A model generated the notes under the pieces. The model made no database searches, was not told the DNA's origin, and worked only from the letters and a program-made list of their open reading frames with translations. A DNA stretch of 45,336 nt from Fimenecus sp045655645 (GTDB lineage: Bacteria > Bacillota > Clostridia > Oscillospirales > Acutalibacteraceae). The first letter of the stretch is position 1. Every line of letters begins with the position of its first letter. Below are positions 16,064 through 23,795 of the stretch, in pieces. Both the position numbers and the translations under genes were made by a program. The stretch covers positions 1 through 45,336 of the forward strand of contig JAZOPS010000032.1 in assembly GCA_045655645.1 (NCBI GenBank), in the 5' to 3' direction.

Positions 16064-18348
16064 TATAACTTATTACGCTGAATCTTTCCACTTACAGTTT
16101 TTGGAAGCTCTGTTCTGAACTCAACAATTCTTGGATATTTATAAGGAGCAGTTCTGTCCTTAACATATTTTTGAATTTCTTTCTTGAGTTCTTCAGTTGG
16201 CTCTGTGCCTTGTGTAAGCACGATTACTGCTTTAACAACCTGACCACGAACTTCGTCAGGTGCTGCACAAACGCCACATTCAAGAACATAAGGAAGCTCC
16301 ATGATAACGCTTTCAATTTCAAATGGTCCGATTCTGTAACCTGATGACTTAATAACATCATCAACACGACCAACATACCAATAGAAGCCATCTTCGTCGC
16401 ACCAAGCAGTATCACCTGTATGGTAATATCCATCGTGGATAACTTCATCTGTCTTTTCTTGGTCTCTGTAATATTCTGTGAACAAGCCACATGGTGCACC
16501 GTTCTGAAGATTAACAACGATTTCACCAACTTGACCAACTGGTACAGGATTTCCATCTGCATCCATAAGTGAAACATCATAAATTGGAGCAGGTTTACCC
16601 ATTGAACCGATTTTATGTGGTGCACCTGTAAGGTTACCGATAATCATTGTGCTTTCAGACTGACCAAAACCTTCAAGGATTTGGAGTCCTGTTGCCTTTT
16701 CAAATTGACGGTAAACTTCAGGGTTGAGTGCTTCACCTGCTGTTGTCATGTGTTGAACTGATGACAAGTCATATTTTGAAATGTCTTGTTTAATCATCAT
16801 TCTAAGCATTGTTGGTGGTGCACAGAATGTTGTGATTTTATATTTTGCAAACATAGGAAGAATATCTGCTGCATCAAAGCGGTCAAAGTCATAAACAAAT
16901 GTTGCTGCTTCTGCAAACCATTGTCCATAGAATTTACCCCACATTGATTTAGCCCAACCTGTGTCTGAAATTGTGAAGTGTAATCCATCAGGGTTAACAT
17001 TATGCCAATATTTTGCTGTATGGAAATGTCCCAAAGGATATAAGTGATTGTGCAATGCAATTTTTGGATAACCTGTTGTACCTGATGTGAAGAACATAAG
17101 TAATGGGTCTTTTCCAGATGGTGCGTCTTCTGTACGATTATAATGTGTACTGTAAAGTGTGTACTCATCATCAAAACTGCGCCATCCGTCACGCTTGCCA
17201 TTAACAATTAATTTATTTACAAGTTCAGGGCATTTTTCTGCTGCCAACTCAACCTGATGAGCTGTATTGCCATCGGCAGTACAGATAATTGTGTTAACCC
17301 CTGCTGCTTGGAAACGATATTCAAAATCGTGTTCTTGCAACTGATTTGTTGCAGGAATTGCAATTGCACCAAGTTTGTTAAGGCCTAACACAGCAAACCA
17401 GAATTGATAGTGACGCTTAAGCACAAGCATAACTCTGTCGCCTTTTTTGATGCCCAATGATTTGAAATAGTTAGCACATTGACTTGATGCTTTTTTCAAA
17501 TCTTTGAATGTAAATCTATTTTCGGTTTTATCATTACCGATATGTAACATTGCAAGTTTATTTGGTTTATCTTCTGCAAGTTTATCAATAACATCAAAAG
17601 CAAAGTTGAATTTTTCAATATTTTTGAATTCAATCTTTGTTGGTGTGCCGTTTTCATCCTTTGTAACATTAACATATTTACGATAAACACGGTCTTTTGT
17701 ATCAGGAGTTGCTTTCTTTACTGCAACTGCACGAGTAGGTGAAAGTTCAGGAATTGGCTCACCTGTTGGGTTAAGAACGATTGCATAGAATACGCAGTCC
17801 TGACCGTTAACAGCAATCATACCGTGAGGAGTATCACTATCATAATAAATGCTGTCGCCAGGTCCTAAAACCTCTTGATGTTCACCAATCTGAATAAGCA
17901 AGCTACCTTCAACAACAATGTCACATTCCTGACCTGCGTGAGTTGTAAGCTCAATTTCTCTCTGCTCTGCACTTGGGTCATATTTACATCTTACATACAA
18001 AGGCTCTGCAATACGATTTTGAAAAGCATAAGCCATATTATAGTAAGTCATACCATGTGCTTCTGCAACTTCTTGACCTGATTCTTTACGGGTCACTATA
18101 AATGATTTAAGATTTGGGCTATAACCCTCAACGATTTCAGTAACATTGACACCGAAAACCATTGCAACACGATAAATAAAAGCAAAGTTTAAATCCCCGT
18201 TACCACTTTCGCAGTTACGATATTCTTCTGCTGTGACGCCGACCTTTGCAGCCATTTCTTCAATAGTGTAGTTCTCGATTTCACGAAGTTCGCGAATACG
18301 ACGCGCCATCTCTTGAATTTTGTAGTCCAAACCAGTAATGCGTTCCAT
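16063..18348 (-). CDS. XRE-cupin-acyl-CoA synthetase fusion (valine T-box unit)
   Basis: About 761 residues from the ATG at 18348, which follows AATGGAG; the open frame runs 49 codons further into the T-box but has no ribosome site there. Domain order: XRE helix-turn-helix (about 10-65); cupin (about 105-185: THAGQECDIVVEG, PGDSIYYDSDTPHGMIAV); AMP-forming acyl-CoA synthetase (about 220-761) with MFFTSGTTGYPK near 420, GFGQSES, TGDTAW, GRVDDVIKSSGYRIGP and the catalytic lysine in VSGKIQRNKL. It should activate a short-chain acid; behind a Val-specifier T-box, isobutyrate is the inferred substrate. The DNA-binding and cupin domains may let the substrate or product control the enzyme or its own gene. 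Strongly similar to the paralogue at 18711-20978. Confidence 0.88.
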   Translation of the reverse strand: MERITGLDYKIQEMARRIRELREIENYTIEEMAAKVGVTAEEYRNCESGNGDLNFAFIYRVAMVFGVNVTEIVEGYSPNLKSFIVTRKESGQEVAEAHGMTYYNMAYAFQNRIAEPLYVRCKYDPSAEQREIELTTHAGQECDIVVEGSLLIQIGEHQEVLGPGDSIYYDSDTPHGMIAVNGQDCVFYAIVLNPTGEPIPELSPTRAVAVKKATPDTKDRVYRKYVNVTKDENGTPTKIEFKNIEKFNFAFDVIDKLAEDKPNKLAMLHIGNDKTENRFTFKDLKKASSQCANYFKSLGIKKGDRVMLVLKRHYQFWFAVLGLNKLGAIAIPATNQLQEHDFEYRFQAAGVNTIICTADGNTAHQVELAAEKCPELVNKLIVNGKRDGWRSFDDEYTLYSTHYNRTEDAPSGKDPLLMFFTSGTTGYPKIALHNHLYPLGHFHTAKYWHNVNPDGLHFTISDTGWAKSMWGKFYGQWFAEAATFVYDFDRFDAADILPMFAKYKITTFCAPPTMLRMMIKQDISKYDLSSVQHMTTAGEALNPEVYRQFEKATGLQILEGFGQSESTMIIGNLTGAPHKIGSMGKPAPIYDVSLMDADGNPVPVGQVGEIVVNLQNGAPCGLFTEYYRDQEKTDEVIHDGYYHTGDTAWCDEDGFYWYVGRVDDVIKSSGYRIGPFEIESVIMELPYVLECGVCAAPDEVRGQVVKAVIVLTQGTEPTEELKKEIQKYVKDRTAPYKYPRIVEFRTELPKTVSGKIQRNKL

Positions 18349-18371
18349 AGTTTTTCTCCATTCTCGGGACG

Positions 18372-18660
18372 AAAAAGCACCCGTCCCAAAGTTTATGACT
18401 TTGAGACGAGCGCCGAATATCTTTCGTTTGCACCCGCGGTACCACTCAAATTGCAGTTTACAACTGCCACTCAGGGTCTGACAACCCTTATGCATTCACG
18501 CAGCAATCACGGAGAGATTCTACTAACCCCACGGGGCTTTCTTTCTCTCGGCTCGGAAGCTACAAACACAAAATCGAACCCGAATGACTTGCACCAACCG
18601 TCATTTCTCTGAAACTGTCTTTTTTGTGCACTCTTCGTCAGTGCCTTTAACATTTAATTG
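18372..18660 (-). promoter_or_regulatory. T-box riboswitch, specifier GUA (Val)
   Basis: Reverse strand: T-box GAGTGGTACCGCGGG (about 18447-18433) and a terminator stem between about 18413 and 18377 (CGTCTCAAAGT/ACTTTGGGACG with extra wobble pairs), followed by TTTTT. Stem I shows GACGAAG as the 5' K-turn side, AGAGAAATGAC, GGTTGGTGCAAGTCATT and CTTCCGAGCC. The helices GAAG/CTTC below and CACAAAA/TTTTGTG above bracket a specifier loop holding GUA followed by G (18563-18560), a valine codon. It controls the synthetase, the P-loop ATPase and vorDBAC. Confidence 0.88.
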
Positions 18661-18666
18661 AATGGT

Positions 18667-18696
18667 ATTTTATCATAAACTCCATTCTTTTGTCAA
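18667..18696 (-). promoter_or_regulatory. Promoter of the valine T-box unit
   Basis: TTGACA (18696-18691) and TAAAAT (18672-18667), 18-base spacer, with an extended -10 TGA before the box. It starts 15 bases after the upstream synthetase stop. Confidence 0.65.
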
Positions 18697-18710
18697 CATA
18701 TAAATATGTA

Positions 18711-20978
18711 TTATAATTTATTACGCTGAATCTTACCGCTGATTGTCTTTGGAAGTTCTGTTCTGAACTCAACAATTCTTGGGTATTTATAAGGAGCTGT
18801 GTGCTCTTTAACATATTTCTGAATTTCTTTTTTAAGTTCTTCGCTTGGTTCTGTTCCCTTTGTGAGAACAATTACAGCCTTAACTACCTGACCACGAACT
18901 TCGTCAGGAGCTGCGCAAACGCCACATTCAAGAACATAAGGAAGTTCCATAATAACACTTTCGATTTCAAAAGGTCCGATTCTGTAACCTGATGACTTGA
19001 TAACATCATCAACACGGCCAACATACCAATAGAATCCGTCTTCGTCACGCCAAGCAGTATCACCTGTGTGGTAATAACCATCGTGCATAACTTCATCTGT
19101 TTTTGCTTGGTCACGATAATAACCTTTGAACAAGCCACAAGGAACTTTTTTAGAAATATTAACCACGATTTCACCAACTTCACCATCTGGAACAGGATTA
19201 CCGTCTGGGTCCATAAGTGAAACATCATAAAGTGGAACAGGAATACCCATTGAGCCGACTTTATGCTTGCCACCAAGCAAGTTAGCAATTGTGAGAGTAA
19301 GCTCTGTTTGGCCAAAGCCTTCCATAATCTGTAATCCTGTTGCTTTTTCGAATTGACGATAAACTTCAGGATTAAGCGCTTCACCTGCTGTTGTCATGTG
19401 TTTGATTGATGACAAATCATATTTTGAAATATCCTGTTTAACCATCATACGAAGCATTGTTGGTGGTGCACAGAATGTTGTTATCTGATATTTTGCGAAC
19501 ATTGGGAGAATATCTGCTGCGTCGAAACGGTCAAAGTCATAAGTAAATACTGCGCCTTCGCACAACCATTGACCATAGAGTTTACCCCAAAGAGCTTTAC
19601 CCCAACCTGTATCAGAAATTGTGAAATGTAAGCCGTGTTCACTAACGCCGTGCCAATATTTTGCAGTGATATAATGTCCCAAAGGATATTTATATGAATG
19701 TGCTGCGATTTTTGGATATCCTGTTGTGCCCGATGTGAAGAACATAAGCATCAAATCGTCACCACAAGGAGTTTCTTTTGTACGATAGTAATGAGCACTG
19801 TAAAGTGGGAATTCTTCATTAAAGTCATTCCAACCCTCACGCTTGTCACCAACAAGGATTTTTGTTGTAAGTGTAGGGCAAGTTTTCTGTGCTTCGTCAA
19901 CATGAGCAGCAATTCCGTCGTCAGATGTACAAACGATTGCGCTAACCCCTGCTGCATTGAAACGATATTCTAAATCGTGCACTTGCAACTGATGTGTTGC
20001 AGGAATAACAATAGCACCAAGTTTGTGAAGGGCCAACACTGCAAACCAGAATTGATAATGACGCTTGAGCACAAGCATAACTCTGTCGCCTTTTTTGATA
20101 CCTAATGATTTAAAATAGTTAGCACATTGGTTAGATGCGCGTTTCATATCGTTGAAAGTAAATCTTCTCTCAACCTTATTTTTATCAATATGAAGCATTG
20201 CAAGTTTATCAGGTGATTTTTTAGCAATTGCATCAACAACATCAAATGCAAAGTTGAATTCGTTCTCGTTTTCAAAGTCAATTATCTTAACACGACCATT
20301 TTCGTCTTCTGCTGTTGTGATGAATTTTTCGCTGACTAAATGCTTATCCCCTGAATGAGCAGTAACGATTGTATCACGAACAACTGTTTCGTCAGCGTTT
20401 TCCCCCGGCAAAACAACTGCTACAAACAAGCAATCCTGACCGTCAACAGCAATCATACCGTGTGGTGTTGAACTGTTGTAATAAATGCTGTCACCTTCAC
20501 TTAAATATTCAATATTGTCACCAATCTGAATTTTAAGACGACCACTCATAACAAAGTCAAATTCCTGACCTGAGTGCTTTGAAAGGTGAATTGGCTGATT
20601 CTGTTGCTCTTCGTTATATTCATATCTAACCCAATAAGGCTCTGCTATCTTTTTACGGAATTGTGGTGCAAGGTTCTGAATTTCAATGCCATTTTCTTTT
20701 GCTGTTGCCTGACCCTTACCTTTACGAGTAATTGTATAAGAAGACAAGTGAGCACTTCTACCCTCAAGCAAAACAGTAATATCTATGCCGAAAACCTTTG
20801 CACATTTGTGAAGAAATGAGAATGGAAAATCCAACTCACCGTTTTCATAACGGATATACTCTTCTTCTGTCACTTCTGTTTTCTCTGCCATTTCTGCTTG
20901 AGTAAAATCTGCAATTTCGCGCATTTCACGAATTCGCAATGCTACCTCTTGCAATTTCTTTGATTCAACTGTTGACAC
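18711..20978 (-). CDS. XRE-cupin-acyl-CoA synthetase fusion (isoleucine T-box unit)
   Basis: About 755 residues, a close paralogue of the synthetase downstream with identical domain order: XRE helix-turn-helix, cupin (KHSGQEFDFVMSG, EGDSIYYNSSTPHGMIAV) and AMP-forming synthetase (MFFTSGTTGYPK, GFGQTEL, TGDTAW, GRVDDVIKSSGYRIGP, ISGKIQRNKL). I choose GTG 20978 because AGGAGG lies 8 bases before it; the in-frame TTG at 20984 is only 2 bases away. The C-terminal 130 residues are nearly identical in the two paralogues, which points to recent duplication or gene conversion. With an Ile-specifier T-box, 2-methylbutyrate is the inferred acid. Confidence 0.88.
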   Translation of the reverse strand: MSTVESKKLQEVALRIREMREIADFTQAEMAEKTEVTEEEYIRYENGELDFPFSFLHKCAKVFGIDITVLLEGRSAHLSSYTITRKGKGQATAKENGIEIQNLAPQFRKKIAEPYWVRYEYNEEQQNQPIHLSKHSGQEFDFVMSGRLKIQIGDNIEYLSEGDSIYYNSSTPHGMIAVDGQDCLFVAVVLPGENADETVVRDTIVTAHSGDKHLVSEKFITTAEDENGRVKIIDFENENEFNFAFDVVDAIAKKSPDKLAMLHIDKNKVERRFTFNDMKRASNQCANYFKSLGIKKGDRVMLVLKRHYQFWFAVLALHKLGAIVIPATHQLQVHDLEYRFNAAGVSAIVCTSDDGIAAHVDEAQKTCPTLTTKILVGDKREGWNDFNEEFPLYSAHYYRTKETPCGDDLMLMFFTSGTTGYPKIAAHSYKYPLGHYITAKYWHGVSEHGLHFTISDTGWGKALWGKLYGQWLCEGAVFTYDFDRFDAADILPMFAKYQITTFCAPPTMLRMMVKQDISKYDLSSIKHMTTAGEALNPEVYRQFEKATGLQIMEGFGQTELTLTIANLLGGKHKVGSMGIPVPLYDVSLMDPDGNPVPDGEVGEIVVNISKKVPCGLFKGYYRDQAKTDEVMHDGYYHTGDTAWRDEDGFYWYVGRVDDVIKSSGYRIGPFEIESVIMELPYVLECGVCAAPDEVRGQVVKAVIVLTKGTEPSEELKKEIQKYVKEHTAPYKYPRIVEFRTELPKTISGKIQRNKL

Positions 20979-20997
20979 AAGCAATTCCTCCTATGCG

Positions 20998-21267
20998 AAA
21001 AAAAATCGTCCCAAAACTAAATGTTTTGAGACGAATGTAAAATCATCCGCGGTACCACTCAAATTGTAGTTTTCACTACCCCTCAAGGTCCAACAACCTT
21101 TATGCCTTTACGCAGCAATCACGAGAAACATCTACTCCCCAAAGGTTTCGGATTTCCAGCTCAGAAGTGATAGGTTTCTGGATTTTTGTTATTGACTTGC
21201 ACCACCCGTCAACTCTCTGAAAACAAGACATCCAAACCGTCTTCGTCATAGCTTTTCCTATTAAATT
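20998..21267 (-). promoter_or_regulatory. T-box riboswitch, specifier AUC (Ile)
   Basis: Reverse strand: T-box GAGTGGTACCGCGG (about 21060-21047) and terminator CGTCTCAAAAC/GTTTTGGGACG (21033-21007) followed by eight T. Stem I has GACGAAGAC, AGAGAGTTGAC, GGTGGTGCAAGTCAA and CTTCTGAGCT. Pairing AGCT/AGCT (base), GAAG/CTTC, then GGTTT/AAACC plus GGAT/ATCC leaves a loop containing AUC followed by A (21171-21168), an isoleucine codon. Confidence 0.88.
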
Positions 21268-21273
21268 ACGGTT

Positions 21274-21302
21274 ATTATAACACCACAAAAACCCAATGTC
21301 AA
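21274..21302 (-). promoter_or_regulatory. Promoter of the isoleucine T-box unit
   Basis: Perfect consensus on the reverse strand: TTGACA (21302-21297), 17 bases, TATAAT (21279-21274). Confidence 0.85.
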
Positions 21303-21374
21303 GATTTTTTCCTTTATTATATATAGGTATTATGCACAAAGTTTTCCACTATTTCACACTCTACTTTTCGTAGG

Positions 21375-21403
21375 TTGCCAGTTGAAATACAAAGAGTTAT
21401 AAT
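21375..21403 (+). promoter_or_regulatory. Promoter of the XRE-desulfoferrodoxin gene
   Basis: TTGCCA (21375-21380), 17 bases, TATAAT (21398-21403), with the start codon 30 bases downstream. Confidence 0.7.
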
Positions 21404-21432
21404 GGATTCATACCACTCAAAGGAGAAAATCA

Positions 21433-22017
21433 ATGAATACATACATAACCGGTGCAACAATTAAAAGTTCACGCGAAGCAAAGGGACTCACACAGTTACA
21501 ATTAGCGGATAAAATTGGAGTCAGCAGTAAAACCATATCAAAATGGGAAACGGCAAAAGGACTACCCGATATTTCTCTTGTTGAGCCTTTAAGTCAGGCT
21601 TTGGGAGTTTCAATAATGGAGCTTATGTCGGGCGAAACAATAATCAATAAAAATATTTCGTCAAATATCCTTTTCTCAAAGTTTTATGTATGTCCAATCT
21701 GTGGAAATATAATTCATACAACAGGCGAAGCGGTAATCAGTTGTTGCGGAATCACTCTCCCACCCCTTGAAGCCGAAGAAATTGACGACAACCACTCAAT
21801 AACCATCGAAAATGTTGAAAATGAAAAATTTATAACAGTAAATCACGAAATGACTAAAACCCACTACATATCTTTTATTGCTTATGTCACTTTAGATAAA
21901 ATCCACTTTGTAAAACTCTATCCCGAAGGCAACGCCGAGACTAGAATCCAATTTCGTGGCAGAGGTTATCTCTACATTTATTGCAATAAACATGGATTAA
22001 TGAAAATGAAAGTATAA
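21433..22017 (+). CDS. XRE regulator fused to a complete desulfoferrodoxin (superoxide reductase-like)
   Basis: 194 residues. Residues 6-63 are an XRE/Cro helix-turn-helix (KGLTQLQLADKIGVSSKTISKWE). Residues 84-110 match the desulforedoxin Fe(Cys)4 site with C87, C90, C104 and C105. Residues 118-194 match the superoxide reductase Fe(His)4Cys centre, with H121, H138, H144, C184 and H187 all in place (NHEMTKTHYI, YCNKHGLM). The catalytic lysine region is not clear. It may reduce superoxide, sense it, or both; the DNA-binding domain favours a redox-responsive regulator. Single gene with its own promoter and terminator. Confidence 0.85.
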   Translation: MNTYITGATIKSSREAKGLTQLQLADKIGVSSKTISKWETAKGLPDISLVEPLSQALGVSIMELMSGETIINKNISSNILFSKFYVCPICGNIIHTTGEAVISCCGITLPPLEAEEIDDNHSITIENVENEKFITVNHEMTKTHYISFIAYVTLDKIHFVKLYPEGNAETRIQFRGRGYLYIYCNKHGLMKMKV

Positions 22018-22021
22018 AAAT

Positions 22022-22056
22022 TAGGCAGTGCATCAAATACACTGCCTATTAATTTA
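22022..22056 (+). terminator. Hairpin terminator after the XRE-desulfoferrodoxin gene
   Basis: Perfect 9-bp stem TAGGCAGTG/CACTGCCTA with a nine-base loop. The T-tract is weak on the + strand (TTAATTTA). Confidence 0.6.
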
Positions 22057-22084
22057 GAAAAAATAAAAATATAAAAAATTTCTC

Positions 22085-22113
22085 TTGACAAACAAAATAA
22101 AATAGTTTATACT
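22085..22113 (+). promoter_or_regulatory. Promoter of tRNA-Pro
   Basis: TTGACA (22085-22090), 17 bases, TATACT (22108-22113), 28 bases before the tRNA. Confidence 0.8.
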
Positions 22114-22141
22114 ATCAAGGCTGACAAAAAAGTACATACTT

Positions 22142-22217
22142 CGGGGTGTAGCGCAGCTGGTAGCGCGCCACATTTGGGATGTGGATGCCGCAGGTTCGAC
22201 TCCTGTCACTCCGACCA
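22142..22217 (+). tRNA. tRNA-Pro (anticodon UGG), CCA encoded
   Basis: 76-base cloverleaf. The acceptor stem CGGGGTG pairs with CACTCCG (one G-T), the anticodon arm is CCACA-TTTGGGA-TGTGG with anticodon TGG, the T arm carries GGTTCGACTCC, and a genomic CCA follows the discriminator A. It has its own promoter and terminator and no tRNA neighbours. Confidence 0.97.
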
Positions 22218-22221
22218 CCTA

Positions 22222-22259
22222 AGTACAACGGTTTTAATACAAACCATTGTACTTTTTTT
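22222..22259 (+). terminator. Terminator of tRNA-Pro
   Basis: AGTACAA...TTGTACT stem extended by GGTTT/AAACC, followed by seven T. A TTGTAC/TATAGT pair spaced by 17 bases (22247-22275) overlaps it and could serve as promoter for the next gene. Confidence 0.85.
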
Positions 22260-22311
22260 GTTTTTATGGTATAGTTTATTCGTACCATAATTTTTAGATG
22301 GAGGGTAAACC

Positions 22312-22578
22312 ATGGGATTTTTTAATGACTTTTTTAAAGATTCATTTGAAACATGGATTGAAAATGCATCTGATGAAGAACTTGAAGATGGCTATGAAGA
22401 AAGAAGACAACAATGGGTTGCAGATGGTTTTGGCGGAGATGGAGAAAAGACATCTGAAATGAAACGCATTGACAGTGAAATGAGTCGTCGTGCAGAAGAA
22501 AAATGGGAGAACGACCCAAGACGTAATAAAGACCCAAATTTCCGTTGGACAGATGCCAATCGTTGGGATGACGATTAA
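22312..22578 (+). CDS. Small acidic/charged hypothetical protein
   Basis: 88 residues with a good ribosome site (GGAGGG, 7 bases before the ATG). Sequence is rich in Asp, Glu, Arg and Trp, with no membrane segment or cysteine; the C-terminus has the repeated pattern DPRRNKDPNFRWTDANRW. I do not recognise the family. It lies between the tRNA and a DUF5710-like gene with 28 bases between them, so the two are probably co-transcribed. The tRNA 3' side is a common entry point for mobile DNA, but no integrase is seen here. Confidence 0.65.
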   Translation: MGFFNDFFKDSFETWIENASDEELEDGYEERRQQWVADGFGGDGEKTSEMKRIDSEMSRRAEEKWENDPRRNKDPNFRWTDANRWDDD

Positions 22579-22606
22579 TACAACTGCATTTTTAAGGTGA
22601 TTACAT

Positions 22607-22903
22607 ATGAGATATAGTAAAAAATATCTTGAAAAGAAATTCAATGACCCATTGCCACCCTTACCTGAGGATGAGCGTATTTATTTCAATGTACCATATA
22701 TGACCAGAGATTTTGCTCGATACTCTCATTGTGGTTTCGACCCAGAAAAGAAACTTTGGTTTACTGGTTGTTTGAATGCCAACTTATTCTTTTTAGTTGA
22801 ATTATATGGTGTGAATGATACAACATCAGATAAAGCACGGCAACTAATGGAGGAACAACTAAAAATCAAAACAACGATGCCCGATTCTTCTGAAGATAAA
22901 TAA
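22607..22903 (+). CDS. DUF5710-like small protein
   Basis: 98 residues. The segment RIYFNVPYMTRDFARY...GFDPEKKLWFTG follows the DUF5710 pattern (LNVPYxEKDxAKxxGAxWDxxxKxWY), a short module often found in plasmid and mobile-element proteins such as primases. Here it stands alone. A weak ribosome site (AAGGTG) precedes the ATG, and a hairpin terminator follows. Function unknown. Confidence 0.6.
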   Translation: MRYSKKYLEKKFNDPLPPLPEDERIYFNVPYMTRDFARYSHCGFDPEKKLWFTGCLNANLFFLVELYGVNDTTSDKARQLMEEQLKIKTTMPDSSEDK

Positions 22904-22918
22904 ACATCTCCATAACTA

Positions 22919-22951
22919 AGCAACAGTATTTCGCTGTTGCTTTTTGTTTTT
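22919..22951 (+). terminator. Terminator after the DUF5710-like gene
   Basis: AGCAACAG/CTGTTGCT stem and TTTTTGTTTTT. A near-identical hairpin recurs at 23718. Confidence 0.85.
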
Positions 22952-22996
22952 CCAAAGCATAAAAATGTCACTCCCTGCATCGCAACAGCGAGTTGC

Positions 22997-23025
22997 TTGT
23001 TCATTGAAGTTGTTAATGGTATAAT
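22997..23025 (+). promoter_or_regulatory. Promoter of the XRE/zinc-ribbon gene
   Basis: TTGTTC (22997-23002), 17 bases, TATAAT (23020-23025); the ribosome site GAGGTGAG follows directly. Confidence 0.6.
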
Positions 23026-23044
23026 ATTTTTGAGGTGAGATTTA

Positions 23045-23707
23045 ATGGAAACAAAAGATATTTTACTTGAACTGCGAACTAAAAAAGGATTATCACAGGA
23101 CGAGCTTGCTGAAAAAGTTTTTGTGACCCGTCAGGCTGTGTCCCGTTGGGAAAATGGAGAAACAACACCTAACATAGAAACATTGAAATTATTGTCAAAG
23201 CTTTTTGATGTGTCTATCAACACTCTTTTAGGCTCACCCTGTCAGTTAACCTGTCAATGCTGTGGTATGCCTTTGGAAGACAGTAATATCAGCAAAGAAA
23301 TTGATGGTATTTTTAACGAAGAATACTGCAAATGGTGTTATGCCGATGGCGATTTCACCCTTGATTATTGGAAGCAGTATTCACACATCGGTGGCAAGGA
23401 AATGTTTGAGGAATTCAAAAAGAAAATCATTGATGAAATCAACACTCTTCTTAATATTGAAGGCTTACCGAAAGTGGAAAATCTTAATGTTTTGCCCGGC
23501 AGTTTTGTGAATCTTGAATACCGACTCCCAAACGGTCAGGTTGTTAAATTCCTTGATGACAAAGCAACATATCTCGGCAGTCAGTTAGAATGTGAATTCG
23601 GTGGTGACAGATGCTTCGGAATCGTGGCAAATATGGACTTTATCCTTGTATGCACCTATGAAGAAAATGGCGAAAACCCTGAATTAGTTATGTATAAAAA
23701 GAGATAA
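23045..23707 (+). CDS. XRE regulator with zinc-ribbon middle domain
   Basis: 220 residues. Residues 5-60 are an XRE helix-turn-helix (KKGLSQDELAEKVFVTRQAVSRWENGE). Residues 66-105 hold a CQCCGMPL...EEYCKWCYADG segment of the 'putative zinc ribbon' kind seen fused to XRE domains in Firmicutes (cysteines 70, 73, 95, 98 as likely ligands). Residues 125-220 form a small alpha/beta tail I cannot assign. Single gene with promoter and terminator. Confidence 0.75.
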   Translation: METKDILLELRTKKGLSQDELAEKVFVTRQAVSRWENGETTPNIETLKLLSKLFDVSINTLLGSPCQLTCQCCGMPLEDSNISKEIDGIFNEEYCKWCYADGDFTLDYWKQYSHIGGKEMFEEFKKKIIDEINTLLNIEGLPKVENLNVLPGSFVNLEYRLPNGQVVKFLDDKATYLGSQLECEFGGDRCFGIVANMDFILVCTYEENGENPELVMYKKR

Positions 23708-23717
23708 CATCTACACG

Positions 23718-23750
23718 AGCAACAGTATTTTCTGTTGCTTTTATTTTTGT
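23718..23750 (+). terminator. Terminator after the XRE/zinc-ribbon gene
   Basis: AGCAACAG/CTGTTGCT stem followed by TTTTATTTTTG. The stem is the same as at 22919. Confidence 0.8.
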
Positions 23751-23795
23751 GGGTGATATAATTATTTCAGTTAATAAAATTTACAGGTGTTAAAA

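Noticed and set aside
18349..18495. N-terminal extension of the Val-unit synthetase frame (49 codons)
   Set aside because: It lies inside the T-box terminator and T-box core and has no ribosome site; the ATG at 18348 has GGAG.
21100..21339. 79-codon open frame on the reverse strand
   Set aside because: It lies over the Ile T-box Stem I and its promoter; the amino acid sequence resembles no family and is a by-product of the RNA.
22142..22217. tRNA-Pro as attachment site of an integrated element
   Set aside because: No integrase and no repeated tRNA 3' end were found downstream in the window.
22919..23750. Repeated AGCAACAG/CTGTTGCT hairpins as possible CRISPR or mobile repeats
   Set aside because: Each has a T-tract right after a stop codon, so they are ordinary terminators with similar stems; no spacers or regular spacing. 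No CRISPR array was seen anywhere in the window.
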